Of a stretch of 64,000 nt of DNA, positions 20,917 to 29,045 are shown piece after piece. Below the pieces are notes generated by a model. The model saw nothing but the letters and a program-made list of their open reading frames with translations, did not search any database and had not been told where the DNA came from. The DNA is from Streptomyces sp. man185 (GTDB lineage Bacteria; Actinomycetota; Actinomycetes; Streptomycetales; Streptomycetaceae), in the NCBI GenBank assembly GCA_002551355.1, contig NTHE01000011.1:1-64000 (forward strand), given 5' to 3'. How positions within the stretch are numbered: position 1 is the stretch's first letter; each line of letters opens with the position of its first letter. The translations under genes and the position numbers were made by a program.

Positions 20917-20941
20917 TGACTCCCCGGGCCCGGGGGAGTCA
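20917..20941. promoter_or_regulatory. Inverted repeat in a divergent promoter region
   Basis: TGACTCCCC and GGGGAGTCA form a perfect nine-base dyad around a GC core, between the PhzF gene and the dihydrofolate-reductase-like gene. There is no T run and both neighbours are transcribed away from it, so an operator is likelier than a terminator. Confidence 0.45.
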
Positions 20942-21006
20942 CCAGGAGGAGAACGTACGCTCCCGGCATCGGAGGGCGTACCCACCTCAGTACGGGAGAG
21001 AGTGGC

Positions 21007-21570
21007 ATGCGCACCCTTGCGATCACCCAGAACATCACCGTCGACGGCGCGGTCGAAATGATCACGGACTGGTTCGATCCCCAGGGCCAGGCGGGCGAGG
21101 ACATGAGCGACGTCCTGGAAGAGAGCCACCGGCAGGACGACCGCGCCGACGCGCTGCTCCTCGGGCGGCGGACGTTCGAGGACTTCCGCGGCTACTGGCC
21201 GCTGCAGACCGATGACCCCACGGGTATCACCGCCTACCTCGACCGGGTGGCCAAGTACGTCGTCTCCGGCACCCTCACCGACCCCGGGTGGCAGAACTCG
21301 ACGGTGCTGAAGGGCGATCCCGTCGAGGAGGTGCGCCGGCTCAAGGCCGAGGAGGGCGGCAAGGACATCGTCCTCACCGGCAGCATCACCCTGGCCCACA
21401 CACTGATCGCGGCCGGGCTGGTCGACGAGTACCGCCTCTTCGTCTACCCCACTGTCCAGGGCCGCGGGAAGGGTCTGTTCCCCGACGGCTACGAGGTTCC
21501 CCGGCTGCGGCTCCTGGAGTCGAGGGCGTTCCGCAGTGGGATCACCCTGCAGCGGTACGCCCCGGCCTGA
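21007..21570 (+). CDS. Dihydrofolate reductase family protein (RibD C-terminal-like)
   Basis: A 187-residue cytoplasmic reductase of the DHFR/RibD fold. It begins MRTLAITQNITVDGAVE, has LLLGRRTFEDFRGYWP (NADPH-side loop), then KYVVSGTL, DIVLTGSITLAHTLI and the C-terminal strand. These single-domain proteins use NADPH, but their natural substrates are mostly unknown. ATG preceded by GGGAGAG. Its last 29 bases overlap the convergent Cys-rich gene. Confidence 0.85.
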   Translation: MRTLAITQNITVDGAVEMITDWFDPQGQAGEDMSDVLEESHRQDDRADALLLGRRTFEDFRGYWPLQTDDPTGITAYLDRVAKYVVSGTLTDPGWQNSTVLKGDPVEEVRRLKAEEGGKDIVLTGSITLAHTLIAAGLVDEYRLFVYPTVQGRGKGLFPDGYEVPRLRLLESRAFRSGITLQRYAPA

Positions 21571-21823
21571 GCTCGGCCGGCGTTCGGCCGGGCCGGGTGT
21601 CGAGCGACCAGGTGTGCGTGCAGCCGGGGCGCTGGAGGTGCAGGACAGGACCTTTGTCCGAGAGCAGACAGCGCCAGTGCTCGCCGCAGGTGCGCCGGTC
21701 CGCGCAGGTCGCGCAGTGGCGGGCGTCGTCGCAGGCGGGACAGGCCACCCTGGCACGGCGGGCGTGGTCCCCTTGCGGATCGACGGGCAGCCGCACGGCC
21801 CGGATTCTCGTCCGGCAGGACAC
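21542..21823 (-). CDS. Small Cys/His-rich protein
   Basis: A 93-residue protein with CPAC, CATC and CGEHW groups followed by LLSDKGPVLHLQRPGC and HTWSLDTR, giving several Cys/His pairs spaced as in zinc-binding modules. I do not recognise a named family. The start is uncertain: GTG at 21823 lies inside the tail of the broken DUF6400 gene, and a later GTG (about codon 10) is possible. The Cys spacing and third-position GC support coding. It overlaps the 3' end of the reductase gene on the other strand. Confidence 0.6.
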   Translation of the reverse strand: MSCRTRIRAVRLPVDPQGDHARRARVACPACDDARHCATCADRRTCGEHWRCLLSDKGPVLHLQRPGCTHTWSLDTRPGRTPAELRPGRTAAG

Positions 21824-22039
21824 CGGCGGCCACCCGCCGGTCCTAGGTGCGCTGGTGATCCGCGTCCAGGCCCGAGAAGAGCAGGGCGTAGGCCTCGTTC
21901 TCGCTGCGGAGGGCGGCCACCGGATCCCGGTCGGGCCGCAGCGCGTCGACGACCTCGGCCCGTCGCCGCGCTTCCTCGAACGTCAGGTCGATGGTGAAGG
22001 CGATGAGTCGGCTGTCCTGCCCTGCCTGTCCTGATGCAT
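21813..22039 (-). pseudogene. Broken DUF6400-type gene
   Basis: The frame reads DSRLIAFTIDLTFEEARRRA, then DPVAALRSENEAYALLFSGL, the pattern of DUF6400 small proteins. Two lesions are visible. Near the start, the repeat CAGGACAG occurs twice 14 bases apart; the only ATG (22039) is out of frame with the body, and removing one 14-base unit would join ATG-CAT-CAG-GAC to the body. Near the end a TAG (21843-21845) stands after QRT, although the frame then continues DRRVAAGVLPDE, where intact relatives have a tyrosine at the stop position. Family assignment is from memory of the pattern. Confidence 0.6.
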
Positions 22040-22075
22040 GGCCACGCTTCCGGTGTGGAGGGGAAACCTCACCAT

Positions 22076-22115
22076 CTGTTTCAGGCCCACGCAGGCTGTT
22101 TCAGGCCCACGCAGG
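22076..22115. repeat. Perfect 20-bp tandem duplication
   Basis: CTGTTTCAGGCCCACGCAGG occurs twice without any spacer or mismatch. It lies just upstream of the broken DUF6400 gene, in an intergenic stretch. Twenty bases is not a multiple of three, and no frame crosses it sensibly, so it looks like a recent slippage event. Confidence 0.9.
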
Positions 22116-22263
22116 GCCAGGGAAGGTGACCTCAAGTCGCCCGACAGGGCTTGTGCCCCACCGCCCCGGAACCGCGTCCTCGGATCGGCGGGCGAGGACG
22201 GGCATGTGTCCGTACGGGGGGCGACGGAGGCCGCCCCGTTCGCGCGCGCCCTTGTGGCGCACC

Positions 22264-23601
22264 TCATGGCGTGAGCTTCCGGCCCAGGCGTACGAGCGGG
22301 GAGGCGGCCATGGCAACCGGGGACAGCATCATGCCCGCGGCCGCCGCCAGGAGGCCGGCGCGCAGACCCCATTCCTGTGCGAGGAAACCGCCGAGCAGCG
22401 AGCCGAGCGGTGTGAAGCCCATGCCGACGAAGGTGATCGTCGCGGCCGCACGGCCCTGCATCCCGTCCGGTGTGACCGCCTGCCGGACCGACATGATCGT
22501 GACGTTCACCAGCTGGCTGAAGGCCCCGAACACCAAGTTGGCGGAAGCGAGCGCGAGGACCGTCGTCACGGAGGAGCCGTGCAGGGCCGGTACGCACAGC
22601 AGAGCCCCGTTGCCGAGAGCCGCCGCGGACACGAGCACCACGCCGTGGCCGAACCGGCCGGGCAGCCGTGCGGCCAGGACCGAGCCCAGGAGCGCGCCCG
22701 GCCCGGTCGCCGCGAGGGCGAGGCCGACGGCGGCGCCGGTCAGATGCAGTTCGCGCGGGAGGAAGAGCAGGTAGACGGTCATCGTGGCCGCGAAGGAGAA
22801 CTGGAAGGCGGCCGAGGCGAGGCACACGGCCCGCAGCCAGGGGTTTCCGGCCACGAAGCGAAGGCCCTCGTGGATCCGGTGCCGGACCCCGGCGGATCGT
22901 TCCGAGGGCTCCCCGGCCGGTGGCACGCGCTCGGATGCGGCCTCGGAACGGCGGATCCGCCGCAGGGACATGAACGACACCGCGAAGAACAGCGCGCCGG
23001 AGGCGGTGGCGAAGGGCGCCGACAGCAGCGACACCAGCGCACCGCCGAGCGCGGGGCCGCCGATCTGCGCCGCGGACCGGCTGCCTTCCAGCGCGCTGTT
23101 GCCCTGGACGAGCTGGTCGCGCCGCACCATCCGGACAAGGGAGGCCTGATACGCCACGTCGAAGAGGACGGACAGGGCTCCGATGGTGAAGGCGACCACG
23201 AACAGCGCGGGCAGGCCGAGGAGTCCGAGGAGTCCGGCCACGGCTGCCGCGCCCAGGGCGACGGCGCGGGCGGCGTCGGTGAGCACCATGACCGTGCGGG
23301 CCCGCCACCGGTCCACCCACGCGCCCGCGAGGAGCGAGAGCAGCAGGATCGGCGCCTGCCCCACCGCGCGGAGGGCGCCCAACTGGCCAGCGCCCGCGTC
23401 GAGCGTCAGGACGGCGAGCAGCGGCAGGACGACGAGCGTCGTGTGTTCGCCGAGCTGGGAGGCCGTCTGCCCGGCCCAGAGCCTGCGGAAGTCGGCGTTC
23501 CACCACAGGCGCGACGGAACGGCCCCACCGGAACCCGGCGCACGGGATGGCCCACCGGAGGGAGGGGGAGGCGGCGAGGAAGAAGGGGAAGAGGACGGCA
23601 C
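22264..23601 (-). CDS. MFS transporter
   Basis: A 445-residue protein with about 12 transmembrane segments, of the MFS_3 / enterobactin-exporter-like type. Residues 1-30 are Ser/Pro-rich and cytoplasmic; the core begins LWWNADFRRLWAGQTASQLG, typical of this group. The loop motif between helices 2 and 3 is GAWVDRWRARTVM. It probably exports a drug or small molecule by proton antiport; the substrate is unknown. The GTG start has AGAGGT upstream; a GTG at 23709 would add 36 residues. 21846-22263 carries only the broken gene and repeats. Confidence 0.82.
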   Translation of the reverse strand: MPSSSPSSSPPPPPSGGPSRAPGSGGAVPSRLWWNADFRRLWAGQTASQLGEHTTLVVLPLLAVLTLDAGAGQLGALRAVGQAPILLLSLLAGAWVDRWRARTVMVLTDAARAVALGAAAVAGLLGLLGLPALFVVAFTIGALSVLFDVAYQASLVRMVRRDQLVQGNSALEGSRSAAQIGGPALGGALVSLLSAPFATASGALFFAVSFMSLRRIRRSEAASERVPPAGEPSERSAGVRHRIHEGLRFVAGNPWLRAVCLASAAFQFSFAATMTVYLLFLPRELHLTGAAVGLALAATGPGALLGSVLAARLPGRFGHGVVLVSAAALGNGALLCVPALHGSSVTTVLALASANLVFGAFSQLVNVTIMSVRQAVTPDGMQGRAAATITFVGMGFTPLGSLLGGFLAQEWGLRAGLLAAAAGMMLSPVAMAASPLVRLGRKLTP

Positions 23602-23923
23602 AGAAACCTCTGGGATCGCCGAACGAGAATCGCCGCCCCGGCGCACGGAAGCGCACCCGGGCGTCGGGCGGGGATAGGGCTCGCTGTGCCGCGACCTCGA
23701 GGGCAGCACGCGATGACGGGCCGATCCGGCCTACGGCGTCAGCGCGCGCTCGGACGACCGACCATGTCTCTCTCCACTCCGAACGGCTCACGCGTCTCCC
23801 GGAACGCCAGCGCCCGGCGGGCGGGTGCGAAAGGCAATGGGGAGAGGTGCGGCCCGGTGGCAACGGAGGTCCCGGCCGTCCGTACGGCTCGGCCGCTTGA
23901 GCCGTACGGACTGGGGAGCCGCG

Positions 23924-24325
23924 TCACGCGACGGCGGTGCCCTCCAACTCGACCAGCAGCCCGGGGACCGCCAGGCGCGTCACCCCGAGCAGGGTGCTGG
24001 CCGGCGCCACCCCGGCCGCGCCCAGCCGTCCCGCCAGCCCGCCGTAGTGCTGGAGGAGCAGATCGACGTCGGTCGTGCAGACGTTGAGGCGGACGAGGTC
24101 GGCGAGCGACATGCCGGCCTCGCTCAGGACGGCCTCCAGGTTGTCGATGCTCAGCGCCAACTGCGCAGCCATGTCACCTTCGTGCTGGGGCTTTCCGTCG
24201 TCGCTCGTCGCGGTCTGCCCAGAGATGTACAGGGTCCGGGACTGCCCGGAGACGACTTCACCCTGGTTGAACCCCACATCCAGCGACCAGGTCACCGGGT
24301 TGACGGCCGTTCGTTCCACTGCCAC
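23924..24325 (-). CDS. RidA-family protein
   Basis: A 133-residue member of the YjgF/YER057c/UK114 superfamily, which hydrolyse reactive enamines and imines or related substrates. Visible landmarks are LYISGQTATSDDGKPQH, QLALSIDNLEAVL and LVRLNVCTTDVD, with R and N as in the trimer pocket. The end reads LLVELEGTAVA instead of the usual VEIEAIA. GTG start preceded by GGAG. Divergent from a WYL regulator that could control it. Confidence 0.85.
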   Translation of the reverse strand: MAVERTAVNPVTWSLDVGFNQGEVVSGQSRTLYISGQTATSDDGKPQHEGDMAAQLALSIDNLEAVLSEAGMSLADLVRLNVCTTDVDLLLQHYGGLAGRLGAAGVAPASTLLGVTRLAVPGLLVELEGTAVA

Positions 24326-24460
24326 TTCAGCTCCACTCGGTTCGATTCACGGGGATGACGTACGTCCTTCGGCCCGGCGGCCGCCGGCTTCGACGTCGTA
24401 CGGGGGAGCCTCCCAACGAAACACGACACCCTTGGTCATGTATTTCGCTACGGTTGCCGC

Positions 24461-25432
24461 ATGCGCGCCGACCGACTGGTCTCGCTGGTACTGCTGTTGC
24501 GTCAGCGCGGCCGGCTGACCGCCGACACGCTGGCCCGCGAGCTGGAGGTGTCCACCCGGACCGTGCTGCGCGACATCGAGGCGCTGTCCACGGCCGGCGT
24601 CCCCGTCTACGCCGAACGCGGCCGGCACGGCGGGTTCGCGCTGCTGCCCGGCTTCCGGACCGAGCTCACCGGGCTGAACCACGACGAGGCCCTCGCCCTG
24701 CTGGCCGCCGGATCTGGGCGCGGGGACCAGGTGTTCGGCCTCGGGTCCGCGCTCGCCTCGGCCATGCGCAAGGTGGTCGACGCGCTGCCCGAGAGCCATC
24801 AGGCCGCCGCGGGCGACGCGGCCAGGCGGTTTCTCGTCGACCCGGAGACCGACCTGCTCTCTCGCCGCCCGGTCGCCGACGAGGTGCCCGGCACCACCAT
24901 GATCGCGGTCCGCCGCGCCGTGCTCGCCGGGCACAAGCTGCGGATCCACTACGCGGCCACGGGCCAGGCGCCGCAGTGGCGCACGGTGGACCCGATCGGT
25001 CTGGTCACCGTACGGGACCGGGGCTATCTGCTGGCCACGAGATCCGGCGCGGACCGCACCTACCGGCTGTCACGCGTGCTGGCCGCCGAGGAACTTCCCG
25101 AAGCGGCGCAGCGGCCGGACCGGGTCGACCTGGACCGGATCTGGCGGGAACGTACGGCCCGGTTTCTCTCCGACGACCACATCACCGCGCTGGTACGGGT
25201 GAGCCCGATGCGGCGGGAGGAGCTGTTGGGCACCGTGACGGCCGTCCGCGCGGAGGGCCCCGACGCGGACGGCTGGTCGCGGCTGGAGGTCACCTTCCAG
25301 GATGCGCGGCACGCCGAATGGGCGCTGTGGCAGCTCGGCACGGACGCGGAGGCCCTGGCTCCGCAGTCCTTGCGCCGCGCTCTGCGCGACCGCGCCGCCA
25401 CGATCGCCGCCCGCTACGCGGACCCGTCCTGA
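24461..25432 (+). CDS. HTH / WYL-domain transcriptional regulator
   Basis: A 323-residue regulator. An N-terminal DeoR-type winged helix (RLTADTLARELEVSTRTVLR, DIEALSTAGVPVYAERG) is followed by a WYL domain (LAGHKLRIHYAATG, then WRTVDPIGLVTVRDRGYLLA) and a C-terminal WCX region. WYL domains bind nucleic acids or nucleotides. TACGGT at 24449-24454 lies seven bases before the ATG, so the message is probably leaderless. It is divergent from the RidA gene and may regulate it. Confidence 0.88.
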   Translation: MRADRLVSLVLLLRQRGRLTADTLARELEVSTRTVLRDIEALSTAGVPVYAERGRHGGFALLPGFRTELTGLNHDEALALLAAGSGRGDQVFGLGSALASAMRKVVDALPESHQAAAGDAARRFLVDPETDLLSRRPVADEVPGTTMIAVRRAVLAGHKLRIHYAATGQAPQWRTVDPIGLVTVRDRGYLLATRSGADRTYRLSRVLAAEELPEAAQRPDRVDLDRIWRERTARFLSDDHITALVRVSPMRREELLGTVTAVRAEGPDADGWSRLEVTFQDARHAEWALWQLGTDAEALAPQSLRRALRDRAATIAARYADPS

Positions 25433-25502
25433 GAGCAGGTCTTCGCCACCGGTGATCCACCGGTCCGGGCCTTCTGTCGGCTCCTTGTCATCCGATAGTT
25501 CC

Positions 25503-25512
25503 CGATATATCG
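25503..25512. promoter_or_regulatory. Palindrome upstream of the PadR gene (candidate operator)
   Basis: CGATATATCG is a perfect ten-base palindrome in an AT-richer stretch, followed directly by TTGACG, a possible -35 box. PadR regulators usually repress their own gene from such AT-rich dyads. Assignment is by position only. Confidence 0.5.
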
Positions 25513-25553
25513 TTGACGCATCGCGACAGGTCAATGATGGAAGGAGCGTAGAG

Positions 25554-26153
25554 ATGCGTTCACACGGACACGAACACAGGCCGGGGCACTACGGGCCCGG
25601 TCATCACGGTCGGGGCGAGGGTGACGGCCGGCGGGCCGCTTTCGGGCCGTTCGGGCCGCCGTTCGGTGGTGGTCCCTTCGGGGGCGGACGCGGTCGGGGT
25701 GGCGGCCGGGGGCGGGCGCGGCGCGGTGACGTGCGGGCGTCGATCCTGGCCCTGCTGAAGGACCGCCCTATGCACGGTTACGAGATGATTCAGGAGATCG
25801 GCGAGCGCAGCGGCGGTGCCTGGCGGCCCAGTCCGGGCTCTGTCTACCCGACGCTCCAGCTGCTGGAGGACGAGGGGCTGATCATCAGCGCCAGCGAGGG
25901 CGGCAAGAAGCTGTTCACGCTCACCGAATCCGGGCGGAGCGAGGCCGAGACCGGCCCCGAGGCTCCGTGGGAGGAGGCCGGGCGCGGTGTGGACTGGGAG
26001 GGCGTCAACGAGATCCGACAGGCCGGATTCGGTCTGATGGAGGCGTTCGGGCAGGTCTGGAAGACCGGCTCGGCCGATCAGCGGCAGAAGGCGCTCACGG
26101 TCATCAACGACGCACGCAAGAAGCTCTACCTGATCCTCGCCGACGAGCACTGA
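25554..26153 (+). CDS. PadR-family transcriptional regulator
   Basis: A 199-residue repressor. The first 60 residues are rich in His, Gly, Phe and Arg (HGHEHRPGHYGPGHHGRGE), possibly metal- or nucleic-acid-binding. The winged helix follows: SILALLKDRPMHGYEMIQEI, then WRPSPGSVYPTLQLLEDEGL and the wing KKLFTLTE. A C-terminal dimerisation helix ends in KKLYLILADEH. ATG preceded by AAGGAG. No efflux gene is adjacent, so its target may be itself or a distant locus. Confidence 0.88.
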   Translation: MRSHGHEHRPGHYGPGHHGRGEGDGRRAAFGPFGPPFGGGPFGGGRGRGGGRGRARRGDVRASILALLKDRPMHGYEMIQEIGERSGGAWRPSPGSVYPTLQLLEDEGLIISASEGGKKLFTLTESGRSEAETGPEAPWEEAGRGVDWEGVNEIRQAGFGLMEAFGQVWKTGSADQRQKALTVINDARKKLYLILADEH

Positions 26154-26267
26154 GCCATCCGGGAGGCGGGCGGGGCGTGCAGGTCGGCCGTGAGCGGGTG
26201 GAAGCCCTGTGCGAGAGGCCTCGCGGGATGGATTCCGCGGGGCCTCTCGCGTACTGCGCGGGCGACG

Positions 26268-26699
26268 TCACGGGGTCACGAGCCCGCCCAGCTTCCGCAG
26301 CGACTCCTCAAGTGCCGCCGTCGCGGAGTCCTTGAGCTTGCCGCCCATCAGTGAGACCGCCGCGCCGGTGAACTCACCCTCGATGCGCATCGTCGTGGCG
26401 TCGCCCTCCGGGGTCAGGGAGTACCGCATGGCCAGGTTGACCCCCATCGGGCCCTTGCCCCGGGTCGCCAGGAGGCGGCCCTCCTCCAGGCCGTCGACCG
26501 TCCAGGTCACCTCGGCCGGGAAGCCCATGAGCTTCATGTTCTCCTCGTAGGCGGCCCCGAGCTTCAGCTCGGCCGGACCGCCCCCGGGGAAGCTGGTGTG
26601 GGTGGCGTTCCACTCCCCGTACGACGAGAAGTCCGTCAGGCGGTCCCAGACCTTCGCGGCGGGTGTCTCGATGCGTGCCTCGGCGCTGACTTCAGCCAT
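26268..26699 (-). CDS. SRPBCC-family protein (Rv0910-like)
   Basis: A 143-residue START-like lipid/ligand-binding fold. Marks are ARIETPAAKVWDRLTDFSSY, WNATHTSFPGG and a long C-terminal helix ending LEESLRKLGGLV. This group includes mycobacterial Rv0910, described as a toxin of a toxin-antitoxin pair; no antitoxin-like gene is next to it here, so a plain ligand-binding role is as likely. Start chosen at MAEVSAEARIE, with AGGGG upstream. Confidence 0.78.
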   Translation of the reverse strand: MAEVSAEARIETPAAKVWDRLTDFSSYGEWNATHTSFPGGGPAELKLGAAYEENMKLMGFPAEVTWTVDGLEEGRLLATRGKGPMGVNLAMRYSLTPEGDATTMRIEGEFTGAAVSLMGGKLKDSATAALEESLRKLGGLVTP

Positions 26700-26778
26700 G
26701 CGACCACCCCTGGTTCGTCCGGTATCGGTGTCGCGGAACGTAGCGGGGGCCGTGCCAACATTCAATACTGATGAACTG

Positions 26779-26973
26779 TCAGATCTGTTGGGGCTGCCGG
26801 TTCCGCCAGATCACCGCGGCGTCGAAGCTGTCCGACGCGCGGGGGTGGGGGCCGTCGTCATGGCAGTGGAAGGCCGTCCAGAAGAGATCGGCGGGCAGGG
26901 CGTCGTCGGGTGCGTACACGCGGTAGACGTACTGCAGCCCGTCCTGGGCGAGCAGGGCGACCATCCAGAACAC
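26779..26973 (-). CDS. Small conserved protein of unknown function
   Basis: A 64-residue protein, MFWMVALLAQDGLQYVYRVY, followed by PADLFWTAFHCHDDGPHPRA and AAVIWRNR. It is rich in aromatic and His residues. The GTG start was chosen for a very G-rich ribosome site (GGAAGGGGGGAA) a few bases upstream. I recognise no family. Third-position GC and the ribosome site support it as real. Confidence 0.6.
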   Translation of the reverse strand: MFWMVALLAQDGLQYVYRVYAPDDALPADLFWTAFHCHDDGPHPRASDSFDAAVIWRNRQPQQI

Positions 26974-27217
26974 CCGTTCCCCCCTTCCGTCCCCGCCGTG
27001 GCCGTTGTGGCGTGAGGGACGTGCACGCGGGGGGCCGCGGTTGCCGCGGGGGCGTGCGATGCAAGGCGGCGCGCGCCCCGGGCCCCTCATGGTTGTGCCC
27101 CCGGTACGATCTCATCCGCAAGGATGACGGACCGCTCCGCTGTCCCCAACTTCGGTGGGATGCCCGATGGGTCGCTCCGGCGATGCCTTTCGGCCCCGGG
27201 ACTGATGGGGTAGAGGT

Positions 27218-27757
27218 GTGCAAAACCGGACGCCGCGGATACCTGAACAGCCCGCACCGAACCTCCCCGAACTCGATGCCCGCTTCACCGACGAACTGGC
27301 ATCGGTGCTGACGGGCGCGCGCAGGCGTGCGCTGCGCGACGGGGACCGCCAGATCGACACCGCCCACCTCCTGCACTCGCTGATCGAGACGGACCCCGCG
27401 GTTCGCGAGGCCTTCGACGGTGGCCCCCGGCTGGCCAGGGTGCTCGGCTATCTCGTCCAGCGCAGCATCGGCTACGGGCTCCGCTGGCAGGGCTCCGTCG
27501 AGGACTCCGGGGCCGTTCCGGTGGTGCGGGACCCGGCCGCCGACGGCTGGTCGCCCTCGGCCCTCGCCGCGCTGGAGGACGCGCTGTGCCGAGCGGCGTC
27601 GCGCGGTGAGGTGCGGGCCGCCGGTCTCGATCTGCTCGCCGCGCTGGCCGCCGACGCCGATTCGCGTGCGGTGGAGGTGCTCGCCCGCGGGGGTGTCGAC
27701 GCGCGATGGCTGGCGGACCGGGCGGCCGCGCTCACGGCCGAGGAGTCGCGGCCGTGA
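27218..27757 (+). CDS. Clp N-terminal-domain protein
   Basis: A 179-residue stand-alone Clp_N repeat protein. ELDARFTDELASVLTGARRR followed by DTAHLLHSLIETDPAV and a second LEDALCRAASRGEVRAAGLD followed by LLAAL form the two halves of the ClpA/ClpC N-domain. There is no ATPase module, so it may act as an adaptor or decoy for the ClpC chaperone or read substrates for ClpCP. GTG start just after AGAGG. The alanine-rich end is divergent. Confidence 0.75.
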   Translation: MQNRTPRIPEQPAPNLPELDARFTDELASVLTGARRRALRDGDRQIDTAHLLHSLIETDPAVREAFDGGPRLARVLGYLVQRSIGYGLRWQGSVEDSGAVPVVRDPAADGWSPSALAALEDALCRAASRGEVRAAGLDLLAALAADADSRAVEVLARGGVDARWLADRAAALTAEESRP

Positions 27758-27853
27758 CCGTGCTCGCGGCCGAGGAGGCGCGGCGCGGCGGGGGTCCGTC
27801 TCGACAGGTGTCACGGGGATGACGCTGCTGTCGACTGCTGCCATGATGTGCCG

Positions 27854-28885
27854 ATGCACGCGTCTTCGGGGTTTCAGGGCAGAAGCGCCGGGCTGGGTCT
27901 CGCCCTGCTCTCGGCCTTTGCGTTCGGCGGTTCGGGAGTGGCGGCCAAGCCGCTGATCGAGGCAGGGCTCGACCCGCTGCACGTGGTCTGGCTGCGCGTC
28001 ACGGGCGCCGCCGTCATCATGCTGCCGGTCGCCTGGCGCCACCGGAATCTCGTCACGGAACGCCCCGCCCTGCTCGCCGGGTTCGGCCTCTTCGCGGTGG
28101 CCGGGGTCCAGGCCTTCTACTTCGCGTCGATCTCCCGTATCCCGGTCGGCGTGGCGCTTCTGGTCGAATACCTGGCGCCCGCGCTGGTCCTCGGCTGGGT
28201 CCGCTTCGTGCAGCGCAGGCCCGTCACCCGGGCAGCCGCCGTCGGTGTGGTGCTGGCGGTCGGCGGACTCGCGTGCGTCGTCGAGGTCTGGGCCGGACTC
28301 AGCTTCGATCTCCTCGGACTGCTGCTCGCCCTCGGCGCAGCCTGTTGCCAGGTGGGGTACTTCGTCCTCTCCGACCACGGCGGGCAGGACGGCAGGGACG
28401 GCGAGGGCAAGCACGCCGAGCCCCCGCACCCCGTCGGCGTCATCGCGTACGGACTGATCGTCGGTGCGGCCGTCCTCACCCTCGTCGCCCGCCCCTGGGG
28501 CATGGACTGGGCGCTGCTCGGTGGCAGCCCGGGCATGAACGGCAACGAGGTCCCCGCCTGGCTGCTGCTCGGCTGGATCGTGCTGCTCGCCACCGTGCTC
28601 GCGTACGTCACCGGGGTCGTCTCGGTCCGGATGCTCTCGCCCCAGGTGGCCGGGGTCGTCGCCTGCCTCGAAGCGGTCATCGCGACCGGACTGGCCTGGG
28701 TGCTCCTCGGCGAGCATCTCTCCGCGCCGCAGCTCATCGGCGGATTCGTCGTGCTGACGGGTGCGTTCATCGCCCAGTCCGCCGCGCCGAAGCCGCCTTC
28801 GGGTCCGGTCGCCGCCGGGGCCGGCACCGGGGCGGTGGCCGGGCCGGTCGAGGGGGAGTTGTCCGACGATCGGGCCCCGCACTAG
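27854..28885 (+). CDS. EamA-family (DMT) exporter
   Basis: A 343-residue membrane protein with ten transmembrane segments in two EamA repeats. The first repeat starts LGLALLSAFAFGGSGVAAKP and the second SFDLLGLLLALGAACCQVGY. A charged insert SDHGGQDGRDGEGKHAEPPH lies in a loop of the second repeat. Such carriers export amino acids or other metabolites. GTG at 27848 is an alternative start. A second EamA gene lies downstream behind a separate promoter that overlaps this stop codon. Confidence 0.83.
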   Translation: MHASSGFQGRSAGLGLALLSAFAFGGSGVAAKPLIEAGLDPLHVVWLRVTGAAVIMLPVAWRHRNLVTERPALLAGFGLFAVAGVQAFYFASISRIPVGVALLVEYLAPALVLGWVRFVQRRPVTRAAAVGVVLAVGGLACVVEVWAGLSFDLLGLLLALGAACCQVGYFVLSDHGGQDGRDGEGKHAEPPHPVGVIAYGLIVGAAVLTLVARPWGMDWALLGGSPGMNGNEVPAWLLLGWIVLLATVLAYVTGVVSVRMLSPQVAGVVACLEAVIATGLAWVLLGEHLSAPQLIGGFVVLTGAFIAQSAAPKPPSGPVAAGAGTGAVAGPVEGELSDDRAPH

Positions 28886-28888
28886 GGT
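28883..28888 (+). promoter_or_regulatory. -10 box driving the leaderless mini-ORF
   Basis: TAGGGT begins inside the stop codon of the preceding EamA gene and ends seven bases before the ATG of an 11-codon reading frame. Transcription would start at that ATG. No clear -35 box. Confidence 0.5.
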
Positions 28889-28895
28889 GCTGGCC

Positions 28896-28931
28896 ATGCA
28901 TCTGACTGTGCTGCCGCCGCCTGTCGCCTAG
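28896..28931 (+). CDS. Leader peptide MHLTVLPPPVA (candidate)
   Basis: An 11-codon frame, ATG to TAG, starting at the predicted transcription start and lying 114 bases upstream of the second EamA gene. It carries three consecutive prolines near its end, a classical ribosome-pausing sequence. Alternative hairpins follow (28961-28995). The arrangement resembles ribosome-mediated attenuation, in which slow translation of the leader selects one of two RNA folds. Length and position are the evidence; conservation has not been tested. Confidence 0.45.
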   Translation: MHLTVLPPPVA

Positions 28932-28960
28932 CGCGCGCGGCCGTTCCTGACGAAGACCGG

Positions 28961-28995
28961 GCTCGGGCAGTCCCCGAGCGGTTCGTCGCTGCCCG
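28961..28995 (+). promoter_or_regulatory. Two mutually exclusive hairpins (candidate attenuator)
   Basis: GCTCGGG (28961-28967) pairs with CCCGAGC (28973-28979). CGGGCAG (28964-28970) pairs with CTGCCCG (28989-28995). The two seven-base stems share 28964-28967, so they cannot coexist. They lie between the mini-ORF and the EamA start. Confidence 0.5.
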
Positions 28996-29045
28996 CGTGC
29001 GGAGCCGAGCGACCCACCGCCCTGTTCTTCTTCTGGAGAAGTCAC

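Noticed and set aside
26268..26699. Toxin-antitoxin system from the Rv0910-like protein
   Set aside because: No small antitoxin-like gene flanks it; the SRPBCC fold alone is not enough.
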